NCBI GenBank assembly: GCA_023430825.1
Contig: JAEYYL010000006.1
Coordinates: 1-10,674, forward strand
Origin: Verrucomicrobiota bacterium
GTDB taxonomy: Bacteria; Verrucomicrobiota; Verrucomicrobiia; Opitutales; Opitutaceae
Direction of reading: 5' to 3'
Length of the DNA: 10,674 bases
Positions 1-6,045 of the stretch are shown piece after piece; within the stretch, counting starts at the first letter, position 1; each line of letters opens with the position of its first letter. The notes below the pieces were generated by a model. The model saw only the letters and a program-made list of their open reading frames with translations, did no database searches and was not told where the DNA came from. Made by a program: the position numbers and the translations under genes.

Positions 1-28
1 TTAAGATGTCGCATATGCGACATCTTAA
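1..28. repeat. perfect 28-bp palindrome, candidate operator
   Basis: The half-site TTAAGATGTCGCAT is followed immediately by its exact reverse complement, with the centre between bases 14 and 15 and no spacer. The element is about 64% AT, in sharp contrast to its GC-rich surroundings. It lies 51 bp past the stop codon of the minus-strand AraC gene and touches the window edge, so the gene to its left is unknown. A zero-loop palindrome suits a homodimeric DNA-binding protein. A cruciform, a dispersed palindromic repeat or a bidirectional terminator are alternatives, although no T-tract follows on either strand inside the window. The palindrome itself is certain; its function is not. Confidence 0.7.
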
Positions 29-46
29 TGTTCGCAGGGTGGACGA

Positions 47-78
47 GGGGGGAAGTCGGGCGGGAGAGGGGGGAGGGG
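47..78 (+). other. G-rich tract, possible G-quadruplex
   Basis: Five runs of three or more G lie at 47-52, 58-60, 62-64, 68-73 and 75-78, separated by 5, 1, 3 and 1 bases. This meets the usual G3+/N1-7 quadruplex rule on the plus strand. The tract begins right after the stop codon of the AraC gene, whose transcript carries the C-rich complement. It could slow polymerase at the 3' end of that gene. In GC-rich DNA such tracts also arise by chance, and no function is shown. Confidence 0.35.
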
Positions 79-79
79 C

Positions 80-1288
80 TTACGAGGCCGGGCCGGAGAT
101 GGACGCCAGCGGGCGGCGGCGGTATTCTCCCGGGGTCTGGCCGATGGCTTTGCGGAAGACGCGGGTGAAGTAACTCTGATCGCCGAAGCCGCAGGTCTGG
201 GCGATGTGGGCGAGGCCGAGGGTGGTGCTGGTCAAGAGCTGACAGGCGCGGTCGATGCGCAACCGGGTGAGCAGCTCGGTGAAGGAGGCGCCGGTTTTCG
301 CGCGCATGAGGTGCGAGAAATGGCTGGGCGAAAGTCCGGCGGCGCGGGCGACCTCGTCGCGGGTGATCTCGCGATCGAGTTGTTGTTCCATGAACTCGAC
401 GGCGCGGGCGAGTTGGACGGCGTTGGGATGGCGGTCGTGGCGGGTGATGGCGTCGATGAGCAACTCGAGCATGTCGCAGAGCCAGGCGGCGAGTTGTTCC
501 TGGTCCCTGACGCGGGCGAGGGCGGTAAGCGACTGGTAGTTGAGGCCGAGGATCTGGGCGGAGTCGCCGCCGGCCTGGACGGCGGTGCGCGTCATGATGA
601 CGACGAGTTCGAGGGCCATGCTCTTGAGCAGATCGAGCCGCGATTCGCCTAACAAATAGATGGCGGCGAGGACGCGGTTGATCGCGCCGCGGGCGGCGGT
701 GCGTTCGCCGCGACGGATGGCGGCGATGAGGGCGGGTTCCTCGCGGAGATAGATGCTGCGAATGTCGTCGTGGAGCCGGTCTTTGAGCGAGTGGAGCGCT
801 TCGGCTTTCTCGCGTTCGCGGCGGGCGAGCTGGCGGCGTTCGGCGAGCAGGGTGGCGTTGGCGAGGTTGTGGCGAACCGCGAGCGTGGCGAGGCGGTGGC
901 AGGCGGCGAGAATGCGGCGGTCGAGCGCGCCGGGGCGTTTCGGACGGTGGAGGGGGATGTCGGCGACGACGAGGCCGCCGAGCAGGGTTTGGTTGGCCAT
1001 GACGGGCATGGCCCAGAGCGCGAGTCCGTGGTCGTCGCACGAGACACAGGGTTCCCCCCAGCGGAGGGCCTCGGCGACGGCGTGGCGGCGCAGGGTCCGT
1101 GCGGCGGGTGGGTCGGTGGCGGCAGAACCAGGCGGTCGAATCAGCCAGCGGCCGGCGGGGTCGACGAGGCCGACGGGGAGACCCGTGGCGCGGCGGTAGG
1201 CGCGGGCGAAGCGGGAAAATGTCGCGGGGGCGAGGCCGGGGAGTCGCACGCGTGCGCGACGGGAGGAGAGCGGCGCAGCGGGATTCAC
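80..1288 (-). CDS. AraC-family transcriptional regulator with PocR-like sensor region
   Basis: A 402-residue DNA-binding regulator. The C-terminus (about 290-392) is a double helix-turn-helix AraC/XylS domain. The first helix-turn-helix is around DEVARAAGLSPSHFSHLMR (311-329). The second contains IAQTCGFGDQSYFTRVFRK (362-380), followed by the typical GQTPGEYRR ending. Residues about 17-115 resemble the PocR ligand-binding domain: a FARAYRRATGLPVGLVD opening, then C81-x2-C84 and a hydrophobic strand LLGGLVVADIPL. A charged, probably coiled-coil linker (145-170) leads into a helical region with LLKSMALELVVIMTRTAVQAGG (220-241), a pattern common to PocR-type AraC regulators. The ligand is unknown; the cysteine pair could hold a metal or cofactor, which is inference. 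The start is a GTG at 1288 without a visible Shine-Dalgarno; a second in-frame GTG (V14) is an alternative. The gene is divergent from the metallo-hydrolase at 1446, so it may control that gene and itself from the shared spacer. Confidence 0.9.
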   Translation of the reverse strand: MNPAAPLSSRRARVRLPGLAPATFSRFARAYRRATGLPVGLVDPAGRWLIRPPGSAATDPPAARTLRRHAVAEALRWGEPCVSCDDHGLALWAMPVMANQTLLGGLVVADIPLHRPKRPGALDRRILAACHRLATLAVRHNLANATLLAERRQLARREREKAEALHSLKDRLHDDIRSIYLREEPALIAAIRRGERTAARGAINRVLAAIYLLGESRLDLLKSMALELVVIMTRTAVQAGGDSAQILGLNYQSLTALARVRDQEQLAAWLCDMLELLIDAITRHDRHPNAVQLARAVEFMEQQLDREITRDEVARAAGLSPSHFSHLMRAKTGASFTELLTRLRIDRACQLLTSTTLGLAHIAQTCGFGDQSYFTRVFRKAIGQTPGEYRRRPLASISGPAS

Positions 1289-1445
1289 GACGCAGCGGAG
1301 GGTGAGCGAAACCGAGCGAAGGCGCGAGTTCTCGTGGGCGAGGAGCGAGGTTAGGTGTTGGCCGTGCGATCGCGATGAAGCGGGCTAATGGCCGCGGCGA
1401 AGGGGTGGCGATTTCGCGGTTGCGAGGGGGCGGGAACGGTTTCCT
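1289..1445. promoter_or_regulatory. divergent intergenic region
   Basis: 157 bp separate the start codons of the minus-strand AraC regulator and the plus-strand hydrolase, so promoters for both should lie here. I see no convincing -35/-10 pair on either strand. A short GCGATCGC palindrome sits at 1366-1373, and there is a loose repeat of GAGCGAA at 1304-1310 and 1314-1320. No ATG in the AraC frame lies here. The role as a promoter region is inferred from gene orientation only. Confidence 0.4.
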
Positions 1446-2090
1446 GTGAGCGGCGTGAAACTTCATGTGCTGCCCGCGGGGCCGATCCAAACGAATGCCT
1501 ATCTCCTCACCGATGCGAAACGCGGCGAGGCGGTGTTGATCGACGCGCCGGGAAGCGTGTGGGCGGAGGTGGAGCCGATCCTGCGCGGGGAGACGTGCAA
1601 GCTCGCGGAGCTATGGCTGACGCACGGGCACTGGGATCACACGCAGGGCGCGGCGGAGGTGGTGCGGGCCACAGGTGCGCGGGTCCTGGCGCACGCGGAC
1701 GACCGGATCATGATCGAGACGCCGGAGGTGATGGAGCGCTTCATGGGCGAGCGCATGAACCTCGAGCCGGTGAAGGTGGATCGCTGGATCAACCAGGGCG
1801 ATCGTATCGAGATTTTGGGCACGACGGTGGAGGTGCGGCACGTGCCGGGGCATTGTCCGGGGAACGTGTTGTTCTATTTTCCGGCGGCGAAGGCGGCGTT
1901 TGTCGGGGACGCGCTGTTTGCAGGAAGCATCGGTCGGACGGATTTGCCGGGCGGGGACTTCGCGCAACTGGAAGCGGCGATCCGGGCGCAGATCTACACG
2001 CTGCCGGACGAAACGGTGGTTTATCCGGGTCACGGATCGGACACGACGGTGGAGGCGGAGCGGTCAACGAATCCTTATGTGAGCGGTTAA
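1446..2090 (+). CDS. glyoxalase II-like metallo-beta-lactamase-fold hydrolase
   Basis: A 214-residue soluble hydrolase of the metallo-beta-lactamase superfamily, close in length and motif order to the short (YcbL-type) glyoxalase II group, which hydrolyse thioesters such as S-lactoylglutathione. The binuclear metal site is complete: THGHWDH gives H60, H62, D64 and H65; PGHCPG gives H136; VGDALF gives D155; YPGHG gives H196. The segment GSIGRTDLPGGD (161-171) is typical of the group. The C-terminal extension of classical human-type glyoxalase II is absent, so the thiol substrate cannot be assigned. Other members of this fold act on persulfides or other thioesters. The start is a GTG at 1446; an ATG 19 bases downstream is out of frame. 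The nearest purine-rich stretch (1424-1430) is 15 bases upstream, farther than ideal. It is followed 77 bp later by ribD on the same strand. Confidence 0.88.
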   Translation: MSGVKLHVLPAGPIQTNAYLLTDAKRGEAVLIDAPGSVWAEVEPILRGETCKLAELWLTHGHWDHTQGAAEVVRATGARVLAHADDRIMIETPEVMERFMGERMNLEPVKVDRWINQGDRIEILGTTVEVRHVPGHCPGNVLFYFPAAKAAFVGDALFAGSIGRTDLPGGDFAQLEAAIRAQIYTLPDETVVYPGHGSDTTVEAERSTNPYVSG

Positions 2091-2167
2091 ACTCCTGTTA
2101 TTCCGGAGGGAGCGCATCTTGCGGGTGGACTCGGGCGGGGGAATCGGACTGCATCGGCCAACCCGAG

Positions 2168-3328
2168 ATGACGATAGAGCAACACGAGGACTACATGCGT
2201 TGTGCGCTCGATGTGGCGCGAAAAGGCTGGGGCACGACCCACCCGAACCCGATGGTGGGGGCGCTCATTGTCGAGGAGGAGCGGATCGTCGCGGAGGGTT
2301 TTCACGCCCAGGATGGCGGGCCGCATGCAGAGCGGCTGGCGTTGCTGGCGCGGGGGCGGCCTCCCCGCGACGGCGCGATCCTGTATGTGACGCTGGAGCC
2401 GTGCTCGACGGCGGGCCGGACGGGGGCATGCACGGATGCGATCATCGCGTCGGGGATCAAGCACGTGGTGGTGGGCGCGACCGATCCGAATCCGGAGCAC
2501 GCGGGGAAGGGATTCGCGGTGCTCCGCGCGGCGGGGATCGAGGTGACGACGGGGGTGCTGGCGGCGGAATGCGCGGACCTGAACCTCATATTCAATCATT
2601 GGATACTGCAGAAGACGCCGCTCATCGCGTCGAAGTCGGCGATCACGCTCGACGGCCGGATGGCGTGCCGAACGGGGGAGTCGCAGTGGATCACGAGTGC
2701 GGAATCGCGGGCGGACGTGCATCGCTGGCGGCGATTGTTTCCGGCGATCGCGGTGGGAGCAGGGACGGTGTTGAAGGACAACCCGCGGCTGACGGCGCGG
2801 ATGAAAGGTGAGGTCGAGTGGTGTCCGGTGCGTTTTGTCTTCGACGGGCTGTTGCGCACGGTGACGGACCGGCACCTGCCGGCGGTTTACACGGACGAGT
2901 TTCACGATCGCACGGTGGTGGTGACGACGCAGCACGGTGGGATGGGCTATGTGCGGAAACTGCGCGAGATGGGCGTGCAAGTGTGGGTGCTGGAGTCGGG
3001 CAGCCAGCGGGTGCCGCTGGGGGAGTTTCGGAAGAAATGCGCCGCCGAGAAGATCAATGCGGTGATGTTCGAAGGCGGGGCGAGGCTGGTGAGCCAGATT
3101 CTGCAGGACCGGCAGCTCGACTACCTCTTCGTGTATCGCGCGCCGATGCTCCTCGCCGACGAGAAGGCGAAACCGATGTTCAACGGGTTGCGGACGGAGC
3201 GGTTGGCGAACGCGATTCGGCTACGGAACGTGCAGAACGAGATGCACGGCGAGGATGTGCTGACGCGCGGGCTCGTGACTTATCCGGAGAAGATGTTCGT
3301 CGACGAGACGACATTCAGCATGGCGTGA
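2168..3328 (+). CDS. ribD: bifunctional riboflavin biosynthesis protein RibD
   Basis: 386 residues with the two domains of RibD: diaminohydroxyphosphoribosylaminopyrimidine deaminase followed by 5-amino-6-(5-phosphoribosylamino)uracil reductase, consecutive steps from GTP to riboflavin. The deaminase part (1-145) has THPNPMVGALIV, the zinc site H53-A-E55 and L-E-P-C79 with C88; E55 is the expected proton shuttle. The second cysteine loop reads GRTGAC instead of the common GRTPPC, but both zinc cysteines are kept. The reductase part (about 150-375) has ASKSAITLDGRMA, GESQWITS, SRADVHRWR, VGAGTVLKDNPRLTAR and FEGGARL. The ATG at 2168 gives the normal N-terminus; the open frame upstream contains no ATG, GTG or TTG between 2099 and 2168. 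A GGAGGG at 2105-2110 is too distant to serve it. No other rib gene and no FMN riboswitch are visible nearby. The stop lies inside a tandem repeat. Confidence 0.95.
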   Translation: MTIEQHEDYMRCALDVARKGWGTTHPNPMVGALIVEEERIVAEGFHAQDGGPHAERLALLARGRPPRDGAILYVTLEPCSTAGRTGACTDAIIASGIKHVVVGATDPNPEHAGKGFAVLRAAGIEVTTGVLAAECADLNLIFNHWILQKTPLIASKSAITLDGRMACRTGESQWITSAESRADVHRWRRLFPAIAVGAGTVLKDNPRLTARMKGEVEWCPVRFVFDGLLRTVTDRHLPAVYTDEFHDRTVVVTTQHGGMGYVRKLREMGVQVWVLESGSQRVPLGEFRKKCAAEKINAVMFEGGARLVSQILQDRQLDYLFVYRAPMLLADEKAKPMFNGLRTERLANAIRLRNVQNEMHGEDVLTRGLVTYPEKMFVDETTFSMA

Positions 3329-3402
3329 CGAACCGCGCGGCGGGGGCGCCGCGGCTCCATTGGGCGTGACGAACCGCGGGGCGGGGGCGCCGCGGCTCCA
3401 TT
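3322..3402. repeat. two-copy tandem direct repeat, 41-bp period
   Basis: Copy 1 (3322-3361) and copy 2 (3363-3402) are 40 bp each and differ by a single base (C in copy 1, G in copy 2, in the ACCGCG[C/G]GGCG part). Both end in GCGCCGCGGCTCCATT. Copy 1 contains the ribD stop codon TGA at 3326-3328, so the duplication copied the last codon region of ribD into the spacer. Copy 2 can form a 6-bp CCGCGG stem (3374-3379 with 3390-3395) with a 10-base loop. The unit may be a local slippage duplication or part of a dispersed intergenic repeat; only one locus is visible here. No T-tract follows, so an intrinsic terminator is unlikely. Confidence 0.85.
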
Positions 3403-3452
3403 CGGTGCGGAGTGGATGCGCGGGGTTGCTTCGGCGGGGAGGTCCGCGCAAT

Positions 3453-3459
3453 GAGGGGG
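3453..3459 (+). promoter_or_regulatory. ribosome binding site of rdgB
   Basis: GAGGGGG lies just ahead of the ATG at 3462, with the GAGG core 5 bases from the start codon. It is the clearest Shine-Dalgarno-like sequence in the window. It supports the short rdgB start over the open frame that runs back to 3360, whose extra 34 residues would be encoded by the tandem-repeat DNA. Confidence 0.6.
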
Positions 3460-3461
3460 CG

Positions 3462-4070
3462 ATGAAACTGTATTTCGCTTCGGGCAACGCGCACAAGGCG
3501 GCGGAGCTGCAGCAGCTCGCGACGGCGAGCGGCGTGACGGTCGAAATCGTGTCGGCGCGCGCCGTGGGCGGGATGCCGGAGGTCGCGGAAGACGCGGGGA
3601 CGTTTGTCGGCAATGCGCGCAAAAAGGCGCGCGCTCTGCAGGCGAAGCTGCCAGCGGGGTCGTGGGTGTTAGCGGACGACAGCGGCGTGTGCGTGGACGC
3701 GCTCGACGGCGGGCCGGGCGTGGAGTCGGCGTATTACGCGGGGCCGGAGGCGGACGCGAATGCGAACCTGCGGAAGCTGATCGACGTGTTGCGCGAGGTG
3801 CCCGAGGAACGGCGTGGCGCGCATTTTCTATGTGTGCTGCTGGTGTTGACCGGTGACGGCGAGGAAAGCGTGTTCGAAGGGGTTTGCGGCGGGACGATGC
3901 TGCGCGAGCCGCGGGGCGCGTGGGGATTTGGCTACGATCCGTTGTTCGTGCCGGACGGTTACCGCGAAAGTTACGCGGAGCTCGGCGACGCGGTGAAGAA
4001 CACGATCAGCCATCGCGCACGCGCGTGGGCGCGGCTGGCGGAGTGGCTGCGCGCGACGGGTCGCGGGTGA
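3462..4070 (+). CDS. rdgB: dITP/XTP pyrophosphatase (RdgB/HAM1 family)
   Basis: 202 residues, the usual family length. The enzyme hydrolyses non-canonical purine triphosphates (dITP, ITP, XTP) to monophosphate and pyrophosphate, keeping deaminated purines out of nucleic acids. Family motifs in order: FASGNAHK (S7, N9, K12), E44 in VAEDAGTF, NARKKA (51-56), VLADDSGVCVDAL (69-81) with the catalytic and metal aspartates D72/D73, GGPGVESAYYAG (83-94), RGAHFLCVL (118-126), the base-recognition segment WGFGYDPLFVPDGY (154-167), K179 and ISHRARA (182-188). All residues expected for catalysis are present. Translation starts at ATG 3462, fixed by the GAGGGGG upstream and by the typical MKLYFASGN N-terminus. 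It is the last gene of the plus-strand run after ribD and is convergent with the M42 peptidase 40 bp downstream. Confidence 0.94.
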   Translation: MKLYFASGNAHKAAELQQLATASGVTVEIVSARAVGGMPEVAEDAGTFVGNARKKARALQAKLPAGSWVLADDSGVCVDALDGGPGVESAYYAGPEADANANLRKLIDVLREVPEERRGAHFLCVLLVLTGDGEESVFEGVCGGTMLREPRGAWGFGYDPLFVPDGYRESYAELGDAVKNTISHRARAWARLAEWLRATGRG

Positions 4071-4083
4071 ACACCGCGCAAGC

Positions 4084-4100
4084 TCGCGCCGCGGGCGCGG
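4084..4100. terminator. candidate bidirectional terminator hairpin
   Basis: CGCGCC (4085-4090), loop GCG, GGCGCG (4094-4099) forms a perfect 6-bp GC stem that a U-G pair can extend by one. It lies in the 40-bp gap between the convergent stops of rdgB and the M42 peptidase. Only a short TTT (4104-4106) follows on the plus strand, so it is a weak intrinsic terminator at best. Position supports the call more than sequence does. Confidence 0.4.
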
Positions 4101-4110
4101 ACCTTTGCGA

Positions 4111-5175
4111 TCACCAGTGCGCGTAGTCGCCCGGTTTAAGGGCCTTCGCGAACTCGACGAGGAGTTTTACGCAACGCTCCACGTCCTCGAGGTCCACGAC
4201 CTCGCTCGGCGTGTGCATGTAGCGCAGCGGAATGCTGACGAGACCGGTGGCGACGCCGCCGCGGCCCATCTGGATCGCCCGCGCGTCGGTGCCGGTGGGA
4301 CGCGGATCGGCTTCGAGCTGGTAGGGCACGCCGGCTTTTTTCGCGGCGGCGAGGAGGCGCTGGTAGATCTTGGGATTGATGTTGGCGCCGCGGCAGAGGA
4401 TCGGGCCGCCGCCGAGCTTCGTCTCGCCATATTTGCGGTTGTCGCAATCCGGGTGATCCGTCGCGTGGCCGACATCGATCGCGACGGCGATGTGCGGGTT
4501 GACAGAATAGGCGGCGGTGGTCGCGCCGCGCGTGCCGATCTCCTCCTGCGAGGTGGCGACGGAGACGATTTTCGCCGCGAGTTTCTTTTCCTTCGCGAGG
4601 CGGATCAGCGTTTCGCCGACGATGTAGGCGCCGACCTTGTTGTCGAAAGCGCGGGCGGTGCCGACGCTGCCGTGGATGAGTTCGAGTTCGTGGTCGTAAG
4701 TGGCGACGTCGCCGATCGCGACGCGTTCGAGCGCCTCTTTTTTGGAGCGCGCGCCGATGTCGATCCAGATCTCGTGCTTCTTCGGGACCTTCTTGCGATC
4801 CTCCTCGTCCATGAGGTGAATCGCGCGTTTGCCGGTGACACCTTTGACGGGACCGCGTTCAGTCTGGATGATCACGCGGCGGCCGGAGATGACACTGAGG
4901 TCGTGGCCGCCGACGGTGTCGAAGTAGATGAAACCGTCCTTGTTGACGTAGGTGAGGATGAGGCCGAGTTCGTCCATGTGCCCGGCGAGCATGAGGACGG
5001 GATCGCCTTTGGGATTGAGCGTGGCGATGCGGTTGCCGAGGGCGTCGTTCGCGTAGGCGTCGGCGGCGGGCTTCACGTGGCGATCGAACACCGCTTGTGC
5101 CTCGGTTTCGTAACCGGACGGCGAGCGTGCGTGGAGCAGTTCGGTCAAAAAGGCGGGGACCTGGTAGTTGGCCAT
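4111..5175 (-). CDS. M42-family metallo-aminopeptidase
   Basis: 354 residues, the typical size for M42 peptidases (glutamyl aminopeptidase, FrvX/TET-like), cytosolic enzymes that usually form large tetrahedral dodecamers and trim peptides from the N-terminus. The co-catalytic two-metal site is complete: AGHMDELG gives H66 and D68; RAFDNKVG gives the bridging D178; SQEEIGTRGA gives the catalytic base E211 and ligand E212; AIDVGHATD gives D234; RYMHTPSE gives H321. Residues about 75-165 form the small inserted PDZ-like dimerisation domain. The side-chain preference cannot be read from the motifs. Some relatives are labelled endoglucanases in databases, a historical assignment without support here. 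The start at ATG 5175 has no clear Shine-Dalgarno. There is no signal peptide. It is divergent from hisA with only 47 bp between starts and convergent with rdgB. Confidence 0.92.
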   Translation of the reverse strand: MANYQVPAFLTELLHARSPSGYETEAQAVFDRHVKPAADAYANDALGNRIATLNPKGDPVLMLAGHMDELGLILTYVNKDGFIYFDTVGGHDLSVISGRRVIIQTERGPVKGVTGKRAIHLMDEEDRKKVPKKHEIWIDIGARSKKEALERVAIGDVATYDHELELIHGSVGTARAFDNKVGAYIVGETLIRLAKEKKLAAKIVSVATSQEEIGTRGATTAAYSVNPHIAVAIDVGHATDHPDCDNRKYGETKLGGGPILCRGANINPKIYQRLLAAAKKAGVPYQLEADPRPTGTDARAIQMGRGGVATGLVSIPLRYMHTPSEVVDLEDVERCVKLLVEFAKALKPGDYAHW

Positions 5176-5222
5176 GGTTTTAGTCTCGCGCCTTCGCCGG
5201 GCGGCGCAAAGCGTTTTTCCGA
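5176..5222. promoter_or_regulatory. 47-bp divergent spacer with hairpin and T-run
   Basis: The spacer must hold the 5' signals of both the M42 gene and hisA, unless their promoters lie inside the neighbouring coding sequence. GCGCC (5188-5192) and GGCGC (5203-5207) can pair across a 10-base loop; a nested CGCC/GGCG pairing competes. A run of five T (5213-5217) follows, ending 5 bases before the hisA ATG. No Shine-Dalgarno is visible for either gene. Hairpin plus T-run could reduce read-through into hisA, but this is speculative. Confidence 0.3.
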
Positions 5223-5960
5223 ATGACCATTTATCCCGCCATCGACATCAAGAGCGGCCGCTGTGTGCGGTTGACCCAGGGACGCGCCGACCAGGAAACC
5301 GTTTACGCGGAGAATCCCGCGGACGTCGCGGCGCAGTTTCGCGCGGCGGGGAGCGCGTGGGTGCACGTGGTCGATCTCGACGGAGCGTTCGCCGGTGAGC
5401 CGCAGAATCTCGCGGCGGTGCAGGCGATCGCGGCGATCGGGATGAAGGTGCAGCTCGGCGGCGGGCTGCGCACGCGAGCGGCGGTGGAGCGCGCGTTGGG
5501 CTTTGGCGTCAGCCGCGTCGTGATCGGCACGCGTGCGGCGGAGAGCGAGGCATTCGTCGGCGAACTCGTGCAGGCGTTCGGGGACAAGATCGCGGTTGGC
5601 ATCGACGCGAAGAACGGCCAGGTCGCGGTGAAAGGCTGGGTGGCGACGGCGGATATGAGCGCGCTCGCGCTCGCACGGCGGATGGATGCGCTCGGCGTCG
5701 CGACGCTGATTCACACCGACATCGGCACGGACGGGATGTTGACGGGTCCGAATTACGCGGCGCAGGAGGCGATGTTGACCGCGGGAAAATTTCGCGTGAT
5801 TGCGAGTGGTGGCGTGAGCCGGCGCGAGGACGTGGTCGAATTGACCAAGCTGGCGCAGCGTCACGCCAACCTGGATGGCGTGATCGTGGGCAAGGCGCTT
5901 TACGAACAGCGCGTGGAGCTCGGCGATCTGCTCTCGATCGCGAGCGGGACGGCGGGGTGA
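5223..5960 (+). CDS. hisA: ProFAR isomerase HisA
   Basis: 245 residues of a (beta/alpha)8 barrel, the normal length for HisA, which catalyses the Amadori rearrangement of ProFAR to PRFAR in histidine biosynthesis. The catalytic aspartates are both present: D8 in YPAIDIKSGRCVRL and D128 in VGIDAKNGQVAVKGW. W139 and the TDIGTDGM segment (165-172) also match HisA. The phosphate-binding glycines are at QLGGGLRT (77-84) and ASGGVSRREDV (194-204). The paralogue HisF starts differently (typically with a CLD motif) and is longer, so it is excluded. PriA-type dual HisA/TrpF function is not indicated but cannot be fully excluded by eye. The gene stands alone: no hisH, hisF or other his gene is adjacent, so the pathway genes are presumably dispersed. 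The start is ATG 5223 without a visible Shine-Dalgarno. Confidence 0.94.
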   Translation: MTIYPAIDIKSGRCVRLTQGRADQETVYAENPADVAAQFRAAGSAWVHVVDLDGAFAGEPQNLAAVQAIAAIGMKVQLGGGLRTRAAVERALGFGVSRVVIGTRAAESEAFVGELVQAFGDKIAVGIDAKNGQVAVKGWVATADMSALALARRMDALGVATLIHTDIGTDGMLTGPNYAAQEAMLTAGKFRVIASGGVSRREDVVELTKLAQRHANLDGVIVGKALYEQRVELGDLLSIASGTAG

Positions 5961-5962
5961 GG

Positions 5963-5978
5963 CGCGCCTTGCGGCGCG
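5963..5978. terminator. hairpin 1 after hisA, candidate terminator
   Basis: CGCGCC (5963-5968), loop TTGC, GGCGCG (5973-5978): a perfect 6-bp stem starting 2 bases past the hisA stop codon. No T-tract follows. It is the first of three consecutive hairpins between the convergent hisA and FkbM genes. Confidence 0.4.
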
Positions 5979-5980
5979 AT

Positions 5981-6000
5981 CCCTGCGCTCACGCGCAGGG
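5981..6000. terminator. hairpin 2 after hisA, strongest stem
   Basis: CCCTGCGC (5981-5988), loop TCAC, GCGCAGGG (5993-6000): a perfect 8-bp stem with a four-base loop, the strongest of the three. The symmetry means it would fold in transcripts of either strand. It lacks a T-tract, so termination would have to be Rho-assisted or the stem may protect 3' ends. Confidence 0.5.
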
Positions 6001-6021
6001 CCACGAAGCGGGCGAGATCCA

Positions 6022-6037
6022 CTGCGCGCATGCGCAG
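6022..6037. terminator. hairpin 3 before the FkbM stop
   Basis: CTGCGC (6022-6027), loop GCAT, GCGCAG (6032-6037): a perfect 6-bp stem whose core shares CTGCGC/GCGCAG with hairpin 2. It lies 8 bases beyond the stop codon of the minus-strand FkbM gene and so is placed to act on that transcript. No T-tract follows on the minus strand. Confidence 0.4.
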
Positions 6038-6045
6038 AGCGCCGA

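Noticed and set aside
1366..1373. GCGATCGC palindrome in the divergent spacer as an operator
   Set aside because: An 8-bp palindrome of this composition is common by chance in GC-rich DNA, and no second copy or flanking symmetry supports it.
1388..2167. Upstream extension of the ribD frame from 1388
   Set aside because: This part overlaps the metallo-hydrolase in another frame and encodes a Gly/Arg/Ala-rich sequence. The recognised RibD N-terminus begins at ATG 2168.
2091..2167. Possible FMN riboswitch ahead of ribD
   Set aside because: The gap is only 77 bp, shorter than the RFN element, and none of its conserved sequence blocks is present.
3451..3465. Four-codon mini-ORF (MRGR, stop) whose TGA overlaps the rdgB ATG
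   Set aside because: It would resemble translational coupling, but its GGGGG is better read as the rdgB ribosome binding site. It is short enough to be chance.
4105..5226. Open frame of 373 codons on the plus strand
   Set aside because: It lies antisense to the complete M42 peptidase gene. Its predicted product is an Asp/Val/Gly/Ala-rich low-complexity sequence, typical of an antisense shadow in GC-rich DNA.
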